This document shows, one piece after another, positions 35,421 to 46,861 of a stretch of 64,000 nt of DNA; position 1 is the stretch's first letter; every line of letters starts with the position of its first letter. Both the position numbers and the translations under genes were made by a program. Location of the stretch: NCBI GenBank assembly GCA_014058105.1, contig JACGCM010002784.1:744001-808000 (forward strand). The letters run 5' to 3'. The DNA is from Kingdonia uniflora (lineage: Eukaryota; Streptophyta; Magnoliopsida; Ranunculales; Circaeasteraceae). Under the pieces are notes generated by a model. That model did no database searches and was not told the origin of the DNA. It saw nothing but the letters and a program-made list of their open reading frames with translations.

Positions 35421-38400
35421 AATATTCCCAAACTTGTCCTTTGCTCGCCCCGAGTAAAATAAAATAATAGCCACTTTCGCAGGGAGTACAATTGTATTTA
35501 ACATATGCAACAAGTCATTAAACCCCCAGGTTTAGCATGGTAGACGAGCGTTGTCTCACAAGGGTTTGCAGTAACTATACCCACAAAAGTTAATAATGAC
35601 ATTTTAAACAATTCTAGAATACACATGACTCATTTTCTGTGAACTTATCCTTACTTAGTTGTGACAAAAATATACCGATTAAAAAATACTTAAACTTGCT
35701 ATTCTCCTAAGTATATCAAAAAATATTTTAAACTTATCCGAAACTAGAGGTACTATCTCAAGATTAGAAAGAGATTCAAGTATTTTGCTTTAGCTATATT
35801 TGAGTGTACAGTGAAAATAGTTTTATCGCCTAATACGTTGTCTAGAATAATTTACTCAGTTTTTGGTAGTCTAGTTTTTACTGTAATAAATTTAACAGTC
35901 AGTTCGATAAGTGCCTTAGCAAATTCGTCTTTCTAGAATTTTACTTTTTTCTTTTATTTTGCAAGCCTTTTCTTATTGAGTAAATTGTTTCTTAGTGAAG
36001 CCTCTGTCACAAGGAGTTTTCGGTCGACAATCTCTACCAATTAGCTAAGGTTGTCAGGGTGTGGTGCCCCATCATGACCTAGACTCAAGATTCTCACAAG
36101 TAACATTTTCTTGTGCTCCTTTCACATAGTTTATGGTCAAATTCGAGATTGGTGATAATTTTTTCTCTTTCAGCTCTTAATCAAGCGAGTAACCTTGCAG
36201 TGTGAAAGTTTTTAGAACACATTTGGCTTATTATTTATTCTTAGGTAGTTGTCTCCCTTGTAGCAAACTATTCTTAACATAAATGCTAAATTTTCCTTAT
36301 ACTGAGCAAAAATCTATTGAAGATATTAATTACAAAACTACAGTGAAGTGCATGTTTTCAAAATATGTCAAGCGAACTTGAATTAGTCGCTAATGAAAAG
36401 ATAGTACATCTAGCTTAAGATAGTCCAAAATATTCTAGTGTATACTTGGCACAATTTCAAATTTTAGATTTTTCTATAATATTTATGTCAAGGTAAAATC
36501 AGTTTAAGTGTTTAAAATTTTGCCAAAAATATATCATAAATTGTCAAAGTGCCATTATTTCATTTTTCTTCAAAAAACATTTAAAAAAATGGTTTCCTAC
36601 CCCCAAGCTTAAATAAAACATTGCCCTTAATGTTTAAGAGCATTAAAAAAATTAGAGGATAAAAACTAGAATTTTTCACCTGAATATGTCATGGGTTGCC
36701 TCCCAAGAAGCACTAAGTTTACCGCCTTCAGCTAGATGAATGCACCCCCAAACTAAAAAATTTAATATGACTGGAGGTACGAAGTTTAAAAGCTAATGTA
36801 CTATCCTAGTTGTAAATTTTCTTTCAAAAACCAGATAACACATGAATGGTGATCCACAATATTAGCCCCTAATTGGGCAGATATATTTTGTAAAAACCAG
36901 AGAGAGTTCAAAACTAATTCTCTATAAAAAAATTATTTTCTATAAACTTTGCCTATGATTTGACGATTCCAAGTTAAAATTTTTAGACAAATTAAGAAAA
37001 ACTATTTTCTCCAAGAAAAAGCAAACACATACCCATGAAACATATTTTCCTTTATAATTTTCTATACAATCATATGATTACTACGTGTTGCAGTAAATAA
37101 TATGATTTAGTATACAAGTATTCATCCCCAAAAATGTACTAGATTCAAAACTCGATTTTCCTGGAAAGATATTTTCTTTGAAAATTTTTAAAACCCCCAT
37201 ATTATCGTTGATATTCTAAAAAAATGTGATAAGTGGTTATGACAAATCAAGTCCGTGAGGCATCCCCAAAATTATAATTTTTTAAAAAGTTATTTTCTTT
37301 TAGTAGAAGAAAAACTATATAACATATTTGTGGTTATGGGGATCGGGGAACAATTGACTCTAACAAACATTTAAAATTTGTGTGCCTAAAATCACAACTT
37401 ATCTCAAGGGACTCATCCTGACCATTGACATGGATATTCATTGGCTTAAGGACATGGCCAAGTTGAAATACGTTTTTAGATGTTAATGATTGTACCATTT
37501 CACGAATCTCATGATCATTCGAGTCCTTAAAATAATTTAAACATTCATCAATAGAAATGCAACAAGAGTTATCTCCGTTCAAGTCCTCAAAATTGTTTAT
37601 GGTTATGGTACCCCCATTAGGCTCAGGCGATGAAGGTATGGATTCAAGGAAGAGAAATGAAGAAGGTGACGTTGGTTGGAGTAAATATGGAGCTCGTATA
37701 TTCTCAAGAATTGATGTTGAATTCACACTTCCAGGAAATCTGTCATCATCTTCATCATCTGAGAAATCGTTAAAGAATTTGGAAAAATACTTACTTTCTG
37801 TCATGATATCATTTGTGAATTGGTGGGGCTCTATCTGTGTAGGGATGGATAATGACATCGGTGGCTGAATGTTGAGGGTGGAATTAAGACGTGATTAAAA
37901 AAGAATTTTATTGAATATGTTAGCTGCTTCTTTTAGAGCTTCTTGTGGCATAGGATCGTTGACCTTAAAATGTTCATCTTCTAAATCTTTCTCGTAATAT
38001 GGTATCCATTCACCCCACAGGGAAAACATTCCTTGATTACGCTTGAATTCATTATTTTCTAACTCACAAGGGGATTTAACTTTAAGTTGTTTTTCTTCAT
38101 TGCTTGGAAGTTTTTTTGCTCTATTTCATTCCACATGGTTGACAACTGAGTTTTCTAAGTCTTTAATCTAGAGAAAGATTGGGTCGTAGAAGTTTGATTC
38201 ACCAATGTCTATTGTTGGAATTGCATTATTTGTTGCTGAAATTGCAATGCTTGTTGTTGGCTTTCTATTGATGGTTGCATCAAGAGAGAAAGGGTATCTT
38301 CCAAAGATGATTTAAGTAAAGTGGGTGGGGACTATTTAGATGACTGAAAGGATTATTGAGACTGTATATAGGAATGAGGTTGGAAATGTTCCACGCATTG

Positions 38401-39322
38401 AGAATTTTGGTGATCCCATGATTGAAAATGATTTTGAGGATATTATGGGATGTTAAAATGTGAGCCGTTTGAATTCTAATGTTCTTGCATGTAAGACATT
38501 TTATAATTAAATTAATACCCAATGCAATAAAAAAATCAATCAAGCCTAAAACTCTAGCAATTCAACATTTTTTTATAAGAAATAATTAGGTCTCCCCTAT
38601 ATACTTCTATGTTCACAAAAGGGTAGGTTGATCAAAGGCTTTGGTCCTTATACTCCCATGCGTCATTGTGCTAGTACTAGCTTAAAGTAGATGTTTAGTC
38701 CTCATGCCCGGGCGAGTCGCCTTATCGTACGTCAGCACTCAGAAAATGTGACATTGCAAACCTACAACCAGTATTTCGCGGTGCTAAGCTGGGGTTGTAT
38801 CCTACGATCCCATTTTTGTACCCCGGTCCGATACACTTATCCGTTGGGTGATGAAATTCCGCGGGAATCTTGCTACTCTTTTTTATTACCAATTATTTTA
38901 TGGTCTGGGAGTTTCAATTTTCGTGTGATACAAATTTCTTCGTATCCCTAATGGGTAGTCTCACTTGTTAGAGAGTTTTTTGGGTGATGAAATCTTACAA
39001 GTCTCTAACAGTTTTTACCTTTTCTAATGTTGGAATGAAAAAAAAAATTAAACACAGCAATAAGTCAATCCAAACATAACAATTTTTTTATTAGAGCAAC
39101 GCATATTTGCACAGTCCACACGACTTTATATTCCTAGTACTGGGGTGAAGTGGATATGAACCCCTTCTAGATGTCAAGTTTATAGAGGTACCAACCTACA
39201 GGAAATGTTTCCCGGTAAAACTGTGGTCGTCCCTTCACTTAGGGGGCGAAAGAAAGAAGCGCTCATTCACTTCGGGGGCATAAGAAAGATTAGATAGAAT
39301 CTGGTAAATGTACTTTGTAAAT
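35421..39322 (-). other. LTR-retrotransposon internal region, mostly non-coding
   Basis: Starts with the polypurine tract next to the 3' LTR. The only long frame is 37858-37334 (minus). The sequence at 38640-38960 is locally less AT-rich, but I recognise nothing in it. No retroviral enzyme domain is visible. Confidence 0.5.
37334..37858 (-). CDS. hypothetical acidic ORF in the LTR element
   Basis: 174 codons on the coding strand of the retrotransposon. It contains an acidic segment FNDFSDDEDDDRFPG (residues about 28-43), serine/proline-rich stretches and a C-terminal region with NIHVNGQDESLEISCDF. No zinc knuckle, protease or RT motif. It may be a remnant of the extra ORF found in some large gypsy elements, or a chance frame. 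Function unknown. Confidence 0.35.
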   Translation of the reverse strand: MSLSIPTQIEPHQFTNDIMTESKYFSKFFNDFSDDEDDDRFPGSVNSTSILENIRAPYLLQPTSPSSFLFLESIPSSPEPNGGTITINNFEDLNGDNSCCISIDECLNYFKDSNDHEIREMVQSLTSKNVFQLGHVLKPMNIHVNGQDESLEISCDFRHTNFKCLLESIVPRSP

Positions 39323-40063
39323 TGTTGAGAATCAAGGTAGCTACTCTCTCTTCCCTTCGAAGAACGAACGTGGAAATTGCCAACACAAGAAGTAAATCAA
39401 ACAAAAAACAATAAAGGACACAAAGATTTTTCCTAGAGAAGGGAAGTGGAAAACCCTTGCGGATGAAAAACTACTCCCCACGAATAATTCACTATGATAT
39501 CAAATAGGTTACAATGATCTCTCAAGCTTCTCAAGCTTTAATGGAGTCTATTCAAACCCTAGCCTTTCTAATGTTAAACTCACAAAAGATTAAGGCTAAC
39601 AACTAACCCTAGACTTCCTTATAAACATGGGAAGTCATTACATAAGAATAGGCTCGAAGTACAGATCACGAGACAGACCAACGTCCTAAACAAAACCTTC
39701 TAAAGCTGACTTAACGAAGTCTATTCGAATAGACTCTAGATATATTCGAATAAGATGGATTCTGAACATTTTTATTCTAATAGACAAAAGTCTATTTGAA
39801 TAGACAAAAGTCTATTCGAACAGATATGTTCTATTTGAATAGACATGACTTCTATTTGAATAAACTATTAACTGTCTCCTTTTATTCGAACAGACAAAAC
39901 TTCTATTCGAATACACTTTTAGCTGTCTCCTTCTATTCGACCAGACAAAAGTCTATTCGAACAGAACTTTGAAAAAACCCTTTTACAAACTGTCTTCGAT
40001 CCTCGCTCGTCCCACGAGCTCCGATGAACTTCCTCTAACACGATTCGAGTTCATATCATAACA
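39323..40063. mobile_element. solo LTR, 741 bp, Copia-like
   Basis: Starts TGTTGAGAATCAAGG and ends TCATATCATAACA, with a perfect 5-bp duplication TAAAT at 39318-39322 and 40064-40068. No internal region. From 39715 to 39970 it carries about eleven TATTCGAATA-type palindromes and variants. It is nested in the LTR retrotransposon. Confidence 0.82.
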
Positions 40064-40546
40064 TAAATTCCTCACAATCTCTGAGTACCAACTTTGTGAC
40101 TATCCTGCAAAACAAGTGAAAACGGATTAGTGAACTTGCGACAACAATATTAATCAAATTTCCAAGTTTATTGCAGACTATGATGTCCTAATTTTCAAAT
40201 GCGCATATCTTTCAGCTCGGTTGAGAGAGAACATTAAATAATATCAATTTAGAAAGATAATTTAGAATGAAAAAACATTTAAGAAGGAAGTTTTCTAGAA
40301 TTTACCGTCTCTACCTCTCGAAATAAGAGATTAATGAACAGCGGCGTCCTTTACTAAAACTATTTTTACTATTGTTTCAAAAGGCTGTAACTCTTAGACG
40401 ACTAAACAGAAAAATATGATCTATAGCAATTCGGGAAGGGTTTTTAATTATCTAAAACTTTTGAAGCAAACATATATCCCAAATGTGAAGTATAGATGAT
40501 CAAAAACTATAAAATATTTAGGAACAGACTTCATAGTTATAAAAGA

Positions 40547-40723
40547 GGATAAATTTGCGCTTGCCCCCCACTATGATAGACGAATTTGCAATTGCCCCCC
40601 AGCGTTGGCATTTATTGCCATATGACCCCTATTTTTAGGTTGATTGGCCTTTGACTGATCAGATTTTATTAAACTGTCAAAAATACCCTCGCGTGCCAAA
40701 CACGTGAATCATGGCAACCGGTT
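40547..40723 (+). repeat. MULE left terminal inverted repeat
   Basis: About 177 bp, matching the right end with scattered mismatches. It includes two CCCCCC runs, a GCGTTGGCATTTATTG block and a CTCGCGTGCCAA block. By analogy with maize Mu it would contain the transposase-gene promoter. Confidence 0.88.
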
Positions 40724-41989
40724 GTCATAAGTTCTTGAATTAATGGCTCAAATATTTTCCACGCCGTCCTACGATCATCACACGTATCATTTATTTGAGC
40801 GGGAGATTTCCCCAACAACTTTCTCTCTCTCTACTATTATTACACCATTTCTCTCAAGTTCAAAGGAAGGAAGCCAAAACCATTGTACCAAAAGAGGAAA
40901 GGAAGCCAAAGCCATTATAGTAAGTAAAGGATGCCATTGTACCAAAAGAAACTATTGTACCAGAGGAAACCCTAACTCAAGTTCAGTACCAGAGGAAACC
41001 CTATCTCTCTCTTCTCGATGTAAATACTATTTCATCTTATTGTTTACTATAACCCAATTAGGGTTTGTTAACACTATAACTGTTTGGGGATTAGGGTTTT
41101 CGAATATAAAATAATGGTTTTGATTAAATTAGAGTTTGTTAAATATAAAATTAGAGATTTTGAATAATAAGGGATTTGGAAGCTAAAGATTATGTAATAT
41201 ATGTATTGGGGGGTTTTTTTTTTTTTTTGGATGTAGCTATGAGAAATGTGAATTTTTATAGAATTTATTTTTGTACTTTTGCTACAGGGATGAAACTATG
41301 AGAGATGTAATACTTCATTGGAACCTATTTCGGTTATTGGGTACACTCATGACTTGTATGTGGGAGGAAAGGTAGAAAAATATGATAATGTGGATGGGGA
41401 TAGGCTTTCTTACATATGCTTGATGGATTATACGTTTTCTACCTTGACTGAAGTGAGCAATCTTATGCCACTTGGGACTGTGTTTAATTTTAGTACTATC
41501 CACCTTGGTAAAATTATTCAAGTAAAGGGTGACAATGACTTGTTATTTTATTGGGATCATGCTGATTTGGAGGTGGTGGGTGATATACACTTCTATTTAG
41601 ATAACAATGGACATGCTCTGCCCCTATCACAAACCAACCAAAGCTAAGAATAGCTTGAAGTAATAACTCTTGACGTTGATGAGTGTCTTGCTCTCCCAAC
41701 CCAGCCTGAGGTGGCCTCACCTATTATTGATGTTGATCCTCCTATACCTAATGAGGGTAATGTTAAGAGAAGTACAAATGTTCCAATTGTTGAACCCAGA
41801 GTAAGGACAAAAATCCAACTGAATCAAAGAAAACACCCACAGTTGAAGCTAAGAAAATAAGGGCCAAGAGAAAAGAAAAGTGTACTTCACGTGTTGCACC
41901 CAAACTCAAAAAGGTTAGAGTAAGTGAATTACTAGAAGAAAACCTAGATGATATACCAATTATGTATGACAGTAATGATGATGTGATCA

Positions 41990-42110
41990 TATTGGATGGG
42001 GGCGCTGGTGATGGACTTGGTGATGATATTCCAATTGGTGATGGAGTTGGTGATGAAGTTGGTGATGGAGTTGGTGATGGACTTGGTAATGGACTTGATG
42101 ATGGACTTGG
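41990..42110 (+). repeat. acidic-glycine coding repeat in the MULE
   Basis: About nine imperfect copies of a 12-bp unit, GGTGATGGA(G/C)TT, encoding DG(L/V)G(D/N). It lies between the PB1-like and DNA-binding domains. Confidence 0.8.
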
Positions 42111-44534
42111 TGATAATATATCAATTGAGTCTACTTTTAATGATTATTATCCTGCTGAAATAGACCCTGATAACTTAGTTCCTAAAGAGGGATATTACTC
42201 TACTCACACTTCTTTGAATGGTAGTGAAGGGCCTACTCAAGAAGACATAGATAAGTGTGACGAGGAGTTGATAAATTTTGCTGAAGAAACTGAGAACATC
42301 TTTGGAATGGAAGAAAAACCACAGTTATTGATGATCCATTTCAAAAGGTTTGTGACTTGGTACCTGAGATGGAGTGGCCTATAGTGCATGCTGCAAGAGT
42401 TTATATTAGAAGATGGAGTATAGTGAATAAGGTACTCTATGACCAAATAAAGAATGAGGGCTATAGGATTAGACTTGAATGCATTGAAAGAGGTTTTAAA
42501 TGGCTCTTTTATGCCAGGGTAACACCTGATGGTCATACCTTCAAACTGAGAAATAGTTGTGTGTTGATCCATACTTACAAAGGGAAGGGTAAATCAAAAA
42601 ATAAATTAGCTCATGCTGGATGGGTGGCAAATGAAGCTGAGAATACAATGAGAACAATTAGGTCCACTAAGCCTTGTGATGTGATAAAGTTAATTAGAGT
42701 AAATTATGGGATTTATATTTCTTACTACACTGCATGGAATGCATGGACTATTTGAATGGAGAAGATTGTGGGTTCATATGATGAGGGGTATGTGCTGCAG
42801 CCTAAGTTATGTAGACAGATATTGAGTTATAACCCTGGAAGTAAAGCTAGGACTAGCAAGGACATTGGCACTAATCAGTGGACTGGGACTTGTGTTGCTT
42901 ACAAAGCATCTTTGGATGGATTTGTGGATGGTTGTAGACCTATACTTGGTTTGGACGGATGCTTCCTCAAGGGAAAATATGGTAGAGTGTGTCTATCAAT
43001 CATTGGACTAGATGGAAATAATGGGTTATTCCCAATAGTTGTGTACTTGTGCAGGTCTGAATGTTTTGAAACTTGGTTTAATTTTCTACAAAAACTGGAA
43101 CCTTATTTAAATCAGCACAAAAGTAAGTTGACCTTTATCAGTGACAGGCAGAAAGGTCTTATACAGGCTGTTGCAGATGTATTCCCTAATGCAAACCATA
43201 GCTTTTGTTTCAGACATATGTACAAAAATATGAAGAAGTACCATAGGGGCACACATTTGGAGAGTCTTGTTTGGGGGGCAGCAAAAAGTTTAAAAAAAAA
43301 TGGGAAAGATGTGAAGATGGACAAACTTAAAGTTGATAACCCTGCAGCATATGATTGGTTGGTGAAGGAACCATATGAGCATTGGGCAAGGTCACATTTT
43401 GACTTCACATCCAAATATGAGCACATAACAAATAACTTTTCAGAATCTTTCAACAATTGAATATTGAAGATTAGAGATAAGCCAGTTCACAGAGCCTTAA
43501 AGAAATTGAATTTGATGCTAATGAAGCTGATGTATGACAGAAGATTAAAGGCAAAGGAATGGGACCAAGATGGTATGATACTATAACTTAAAGGTTTTGT
43601 TTGTAAAGGTTTTGTTTAGTTTATAACTTTCTAAGGTTTGAACTCTCTTTTTAGGTTTAGTGCATAGAGCTGTGAAACACATTACAAAAATAGAGACATT
43701 TTATGGGCACTACCATCCTGAAGGTGATGCTGATGGATGTTTTGTTGCTATTGCTGTAAATGGGCAAAGATGGAGGGTTAATACTGAGAAACATGAGTAT
43801 GATTGCAATGAGTGGCAACTCACTGGCCTGCCATGTGTGCATGCAGTGAGTATATTGTTACCATTTAGAGAATCTTAGGTTGAGTAAGTATCACATATTT
43901 AATTAAATTTCCAATTAAATTTGTTGTCTTAGTTTACATTAGTTCCATGTTTTGATGTTAATGCAGGTATTGTAGTCCATATCATAGAGTATCTTCATAT
44001 GTTGCCACATATAGAAAAGCTATCTATCCAATGGCTGATTCATCTTATTGGAACAAGGTAAAAATACAAATCTTACTATTTTGTACATATGCAAGGTGTT
44101 CTTTATTTTTTGTCAACTAACTGGGGAATTGTGTTATTTATTTTTTACAGCAAAATGATGATTGGCTACCCCCACCATTCGTGAGGGGGTCTGGAAGACC
44201 AAGAAAAGTAGCCTAGTGGATCCAGATGAGGCACAAGGTGCACAAAAAAAATATGGTAAGTGTGGGGGATTTGGACACAATAAGAAAACTTGTAAAGGTG
44301 TTCCTGCTCCACAAAGGCCAAGTATACCAAGACAAAGGCTAAGAGTTGATACACACTCTAGCAGAGCTAAGCTTAGGATGAACACAATTCAGCCACCTAT
44401 AACACCTAATGTAAGTGGGAGGGGTAGAAGTGCTAGAAGGAGTGCAAATAGAGTAAGGGGTAGAAATGGAGCTGGTGTTCACTATAATAATTATGGAGGT
44501 GGCATTGGGATTGGTATTGACCTTTTTTGAGATG

Positions 44535-44715
44535 GTGTTGCAGTGAGAGGTGGGGCAAGGGGTGGTTGAGCTGGAAGGAATGTTGGTGGTGGTACAAGAG
44601 GTGGTGGTGCTACAGTGAGAGGTGGGGAAAGTGGTGGTAGAGCTGGAAGGAATGTCGGTGGTACAAGAGGTGGTGGTGGTGCTACAGTGAGAGGTGGGGC
44701 AAGTGGTGGTGGTGC
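44535..44715 (+). repeat. RGG-coding minisatellite in the MULE
   Basis: Three blocks of gagaggtggggcaagtggtgg-like sequence spaced about 85-90 bp apart, encoding RGG/GGA-rich segments with AGRNVGG between. It forms the C-terminal tail of the transposase. Confidence 0.75.
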
Positions 44716-45437
44716 AAGGCTAAACTTCAACCCACCAAAAAAAGTTCCAGCACAGTCTCAATCATCAACTTCAAACCCTTACAAGAAGAACTTTCAACCA
44801 CCAAACAGGACTTGGAAGCCATAAATAGCTTGTTGTAGGACATTTTCTACTTTTTTGGCTATTCACTATTTTTTGTGACAGTAATATGCAGTGGTTATTG
44901 TTTGTAATGGTGACAATGTGAGACAATGTTATGTGTTGGATGATTGAATGCATGGTAGGTGTAGCACTCATTATGTGTTGGATGACAATGTTTGTTTGTT
45001 TTTTGCATGTTCTAGTTATGTCTGAATTTTGTCTGAGGTTTATGTGTTTTTTTGCATGTTCTAGTTATTCTGTCTGAGTTATAGATGTATTGTATGTTTT
45101 TTGCAGGTTGGAGTGTGTTTTTAGCATGTTGGTGGTATTAAGCTACTTTTGTACAAGGTTAGTATCATATTGGAGTTCTTATGTTTTTTTATTTTGCATG
45201 GTCTAATTATTAAGCTATTTATGTACATAATCCATTACAACATAATCTTAAAATCACTTACAACATACAGAGAAAACTCTTACAAATAGATAAAATAGTA
45301 TGATCTTATACACAAAAATTGTCACACAAGTTTTTCTTTCCCTTTGAATTCCCTACAAAATTCATTCAAGTCCATTGTAACTGACATTTGGACTTTGAGG
45401 TCTACATCCTTGTTCCTCTAATTTCCTTCTTTCTTCT

Positions 45438-46060
45438 TCATCTTTTCATCCTGTATGAACACCTTAAGCCAATCAAAGTTCCCACAGTGACTATTGACAC
45501 ACTTGAGAAATTTTTGCCCCTTGGATTTATCAACTGTAGAAGTAACCTCCTTGGAGCACCACAAAGATCACAATTGGTGAACCTCCATGGGCATAGTTTC
45601 CACCAATGCTTTGAAGACCCACACCCAAAACAACCACCACTAAAAGAGGTCTCAGTCTTACATTTGGACTCCTTAATTGCAACATCCAACCACTCGAAAG
45701 TATTGTATTCACTAAATTGGCAACTAAGGAACTTCCTATTAGGGTTTTTTTTTCAGTGTTGGATTTCTTTAGCATCATAATTCCCATATAACCCTCTCTT
45801 ACATTTGTTGTAAATCCATGGACAACCCAATCTTGTTTCATGGCCACCATCACCACAAATCATACAAATTTCAGTCTGTTTCATGAATTTATGCTAGTTA
45901 GTTAGACTATACCCCCCATATTAGTTTATGCACTTCGTCTTTACCCCTCAAAGCTTAAACACACTTTAATGGTAGAAAAAATTAAAATTTAAACACATAC
46001 ACAAAAGCATATGAAATTGAGATATAAAAATGTTACCTCAGACTTGGAACCTCCCCCCAT
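45438..46060 (-). pseudogene. second MULE gene: GRF/CCHC zinc-finger protein
   Basis: Minus-strand gene convergent with the transposase. Exon 1 (46060-46037) encodes MGGGSKSE. A 161-bp intron (GTAACA...AAACAG) leads in phase 0 to exon 2 (45875-45438). Exon 2 encodes a CCHC-like cluster (CMICGDGGHETRLGC), a GRF-type zinc-finger segment (KCKRGLYG, NPNRKFLSC, TFEWLD), an exact CX2CX4HX4C zinc knuckle (CFGCGSSKHWWKLC) and a further CDLCG. The only visible lesion is one in-frame TGA about 40 codons into exon 2. The start lies about 150 bp inside the right terminal repeat, so that repeat probably held its promoter. The layout recalls mudrB of MuDR, but the protein is a different type. Confidence 0.75.
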
Positions 46061-46210
46061 TGTCTAAAAAATGAAACAGAGGCTAAGTTTTTTAGCGAGG
46101 AGAAACAGAGGCTACGCCTGATTTAAGCTTGAGTTAATGGTCAAATTTGATTTTTATCTGGATTGTTAGATCTTGATGAGTAGATCGAGGATTTTTTTTA
46201 AATCTTCTAT

Positions 46211-46394
46211 AACCGGTAACCTGGGTCAGTGATTCACGTGCTTGGCACGCGAGGGTATTTTTGACAGTTCACTAAAATCTGACCAGTCAAAGGCCAGTCA
46301 ACCCAAAAATGGGGGTCATATGCCAATAAATACCAACGCTGGGGGGCAATTACGAATTTGTCTATCATAATGGGGGGCAAGCACAAATTTTTCC
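46211..46394 (-). repeat. MULE right terminal inverted repeat
   Basis: Inverted counterpart of 40547-40723, with about 90 percent identity by eye. It ends against the TATAAAAAA target copy. Confidence 0.88.
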
Positions 46395-46840
46395 TATAAA
46401 AAATAATAAGATGAACTTGTGATAATCAGCTGTCACAACTTTTAAATCAAGCACAAATAAATGTTGGGCAACACATGCAGAGTAGAAAAAGCTATAGTAC
46501 CAAATCTCGTGCAAACGATTTTCAATAATAATGTTCACTGTTGCGACAATAATGAATACTCAAGCAAGCACTAAAGTAAACTTATGTTAAACCCCAAAGC
46601 TACTGTAGCGCCAAAAACCGGAAATCATTTTATTTTTTTATTTTTTAAATTTAAACTAGAGAAATAGAAAGATAAACGACAATAATAGAAACTCTATATA
46701 ATAGCATTACCGCCTACTATAGTTTTCAACAAATATTAGAAACAAAGAATTTAAAAATTATTGACACGGTATTATAAAGAATTAACAAAGAAAATTAACA
46801 AAGAAAATTTGGTATTTAAATGAATAGTTTTCAATGATGC

Positions 46841-46859
46841 CTCCCCAGCAACGGTGCTA
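46841..46859 (-). other. primer-binding site of the LTR retrotransposon
   Basis: Adjacent to the right LTR. The minus strand reads TAGCACCGTTGCTGGGGAG, a mutated form of the tRNA-Asp-type site used by Athila/Ogre-like gypsy elements. It fixes the element's orientation. Confidence 0.8.
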
Positions 46860-46861
46860 TT

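Larger units (their letters stand above)
41288..44824 (+). pseudogene. MULE transposase (mudrA-like)
   Basis: Order of domains: PB1-like N-terminal domain (41318-41647; IGYTHDLYVGGKVEKYDNVD); an acidic low-complexity segment of DG(L/V)G(D/N) repeats (41990-42110); MuDR DNA-binding domain (about 42357-42750); MULE transposase core (42756-43460) with LDGCFLKGKYG and FISDRQKGLIQA catalytic blocks; after an intron near 43571-43655, a SWIM zinc finger (CNEWQLTGLPCVHAV, about 43805-43855); after two more introns, a zinc knuckle (CGGFGHNKKTCKG, about 44260) and an RGG-rich tail repeated in about 87-bp units, ending at 44824. Lesions include in-frame TGA at 42753 and at 43458 (the latter replacing a Trp in ESFNNW) and frameshifts near 41645. 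Nearly complete, recently inactivated. Confidence 0.88.
40547..46394 (+). mobile_element. MULE (Mutator-like) with two convergent genes, 5.8 kb
   Basis: Long terminal inverted repeats (about 40547-40723 and 46211-46394) starting GGATAAATTTGCGCTTGCC on the left and GGAAAAATTTGTGCTTGCC on the right. Flanked by a 9-bp target duplication with one mismatch, TATAAAAGA (40538-40546) and TATAAAAAA (46395-46403), as expected for Mutator. It carries a plus-strand transposase gene and a minus-strand zinc-finger gene that converge. It is inserted in the LTR retrotransposon about 0.45 kb from that element's 5' LTR. Confidence 0.93.

Noticed and set aside
35252..35491. Minus-strand ORF across the LTR end
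   Set aside because: It spans the LTR/internal boundary and has no domain; chance frame.
32690..39970. TATTCGAATA clusters as a CRISPR-like array
   Set aside because: Irregular spacing, degenerate short palindromes and a plant LTR setting; not repeat-spacer architecture.
44491..44730. Proline-rich minus-strand ORF
   Set aside because: Antisense of the RGG-coding minisatellite in the MULE transposase tail.
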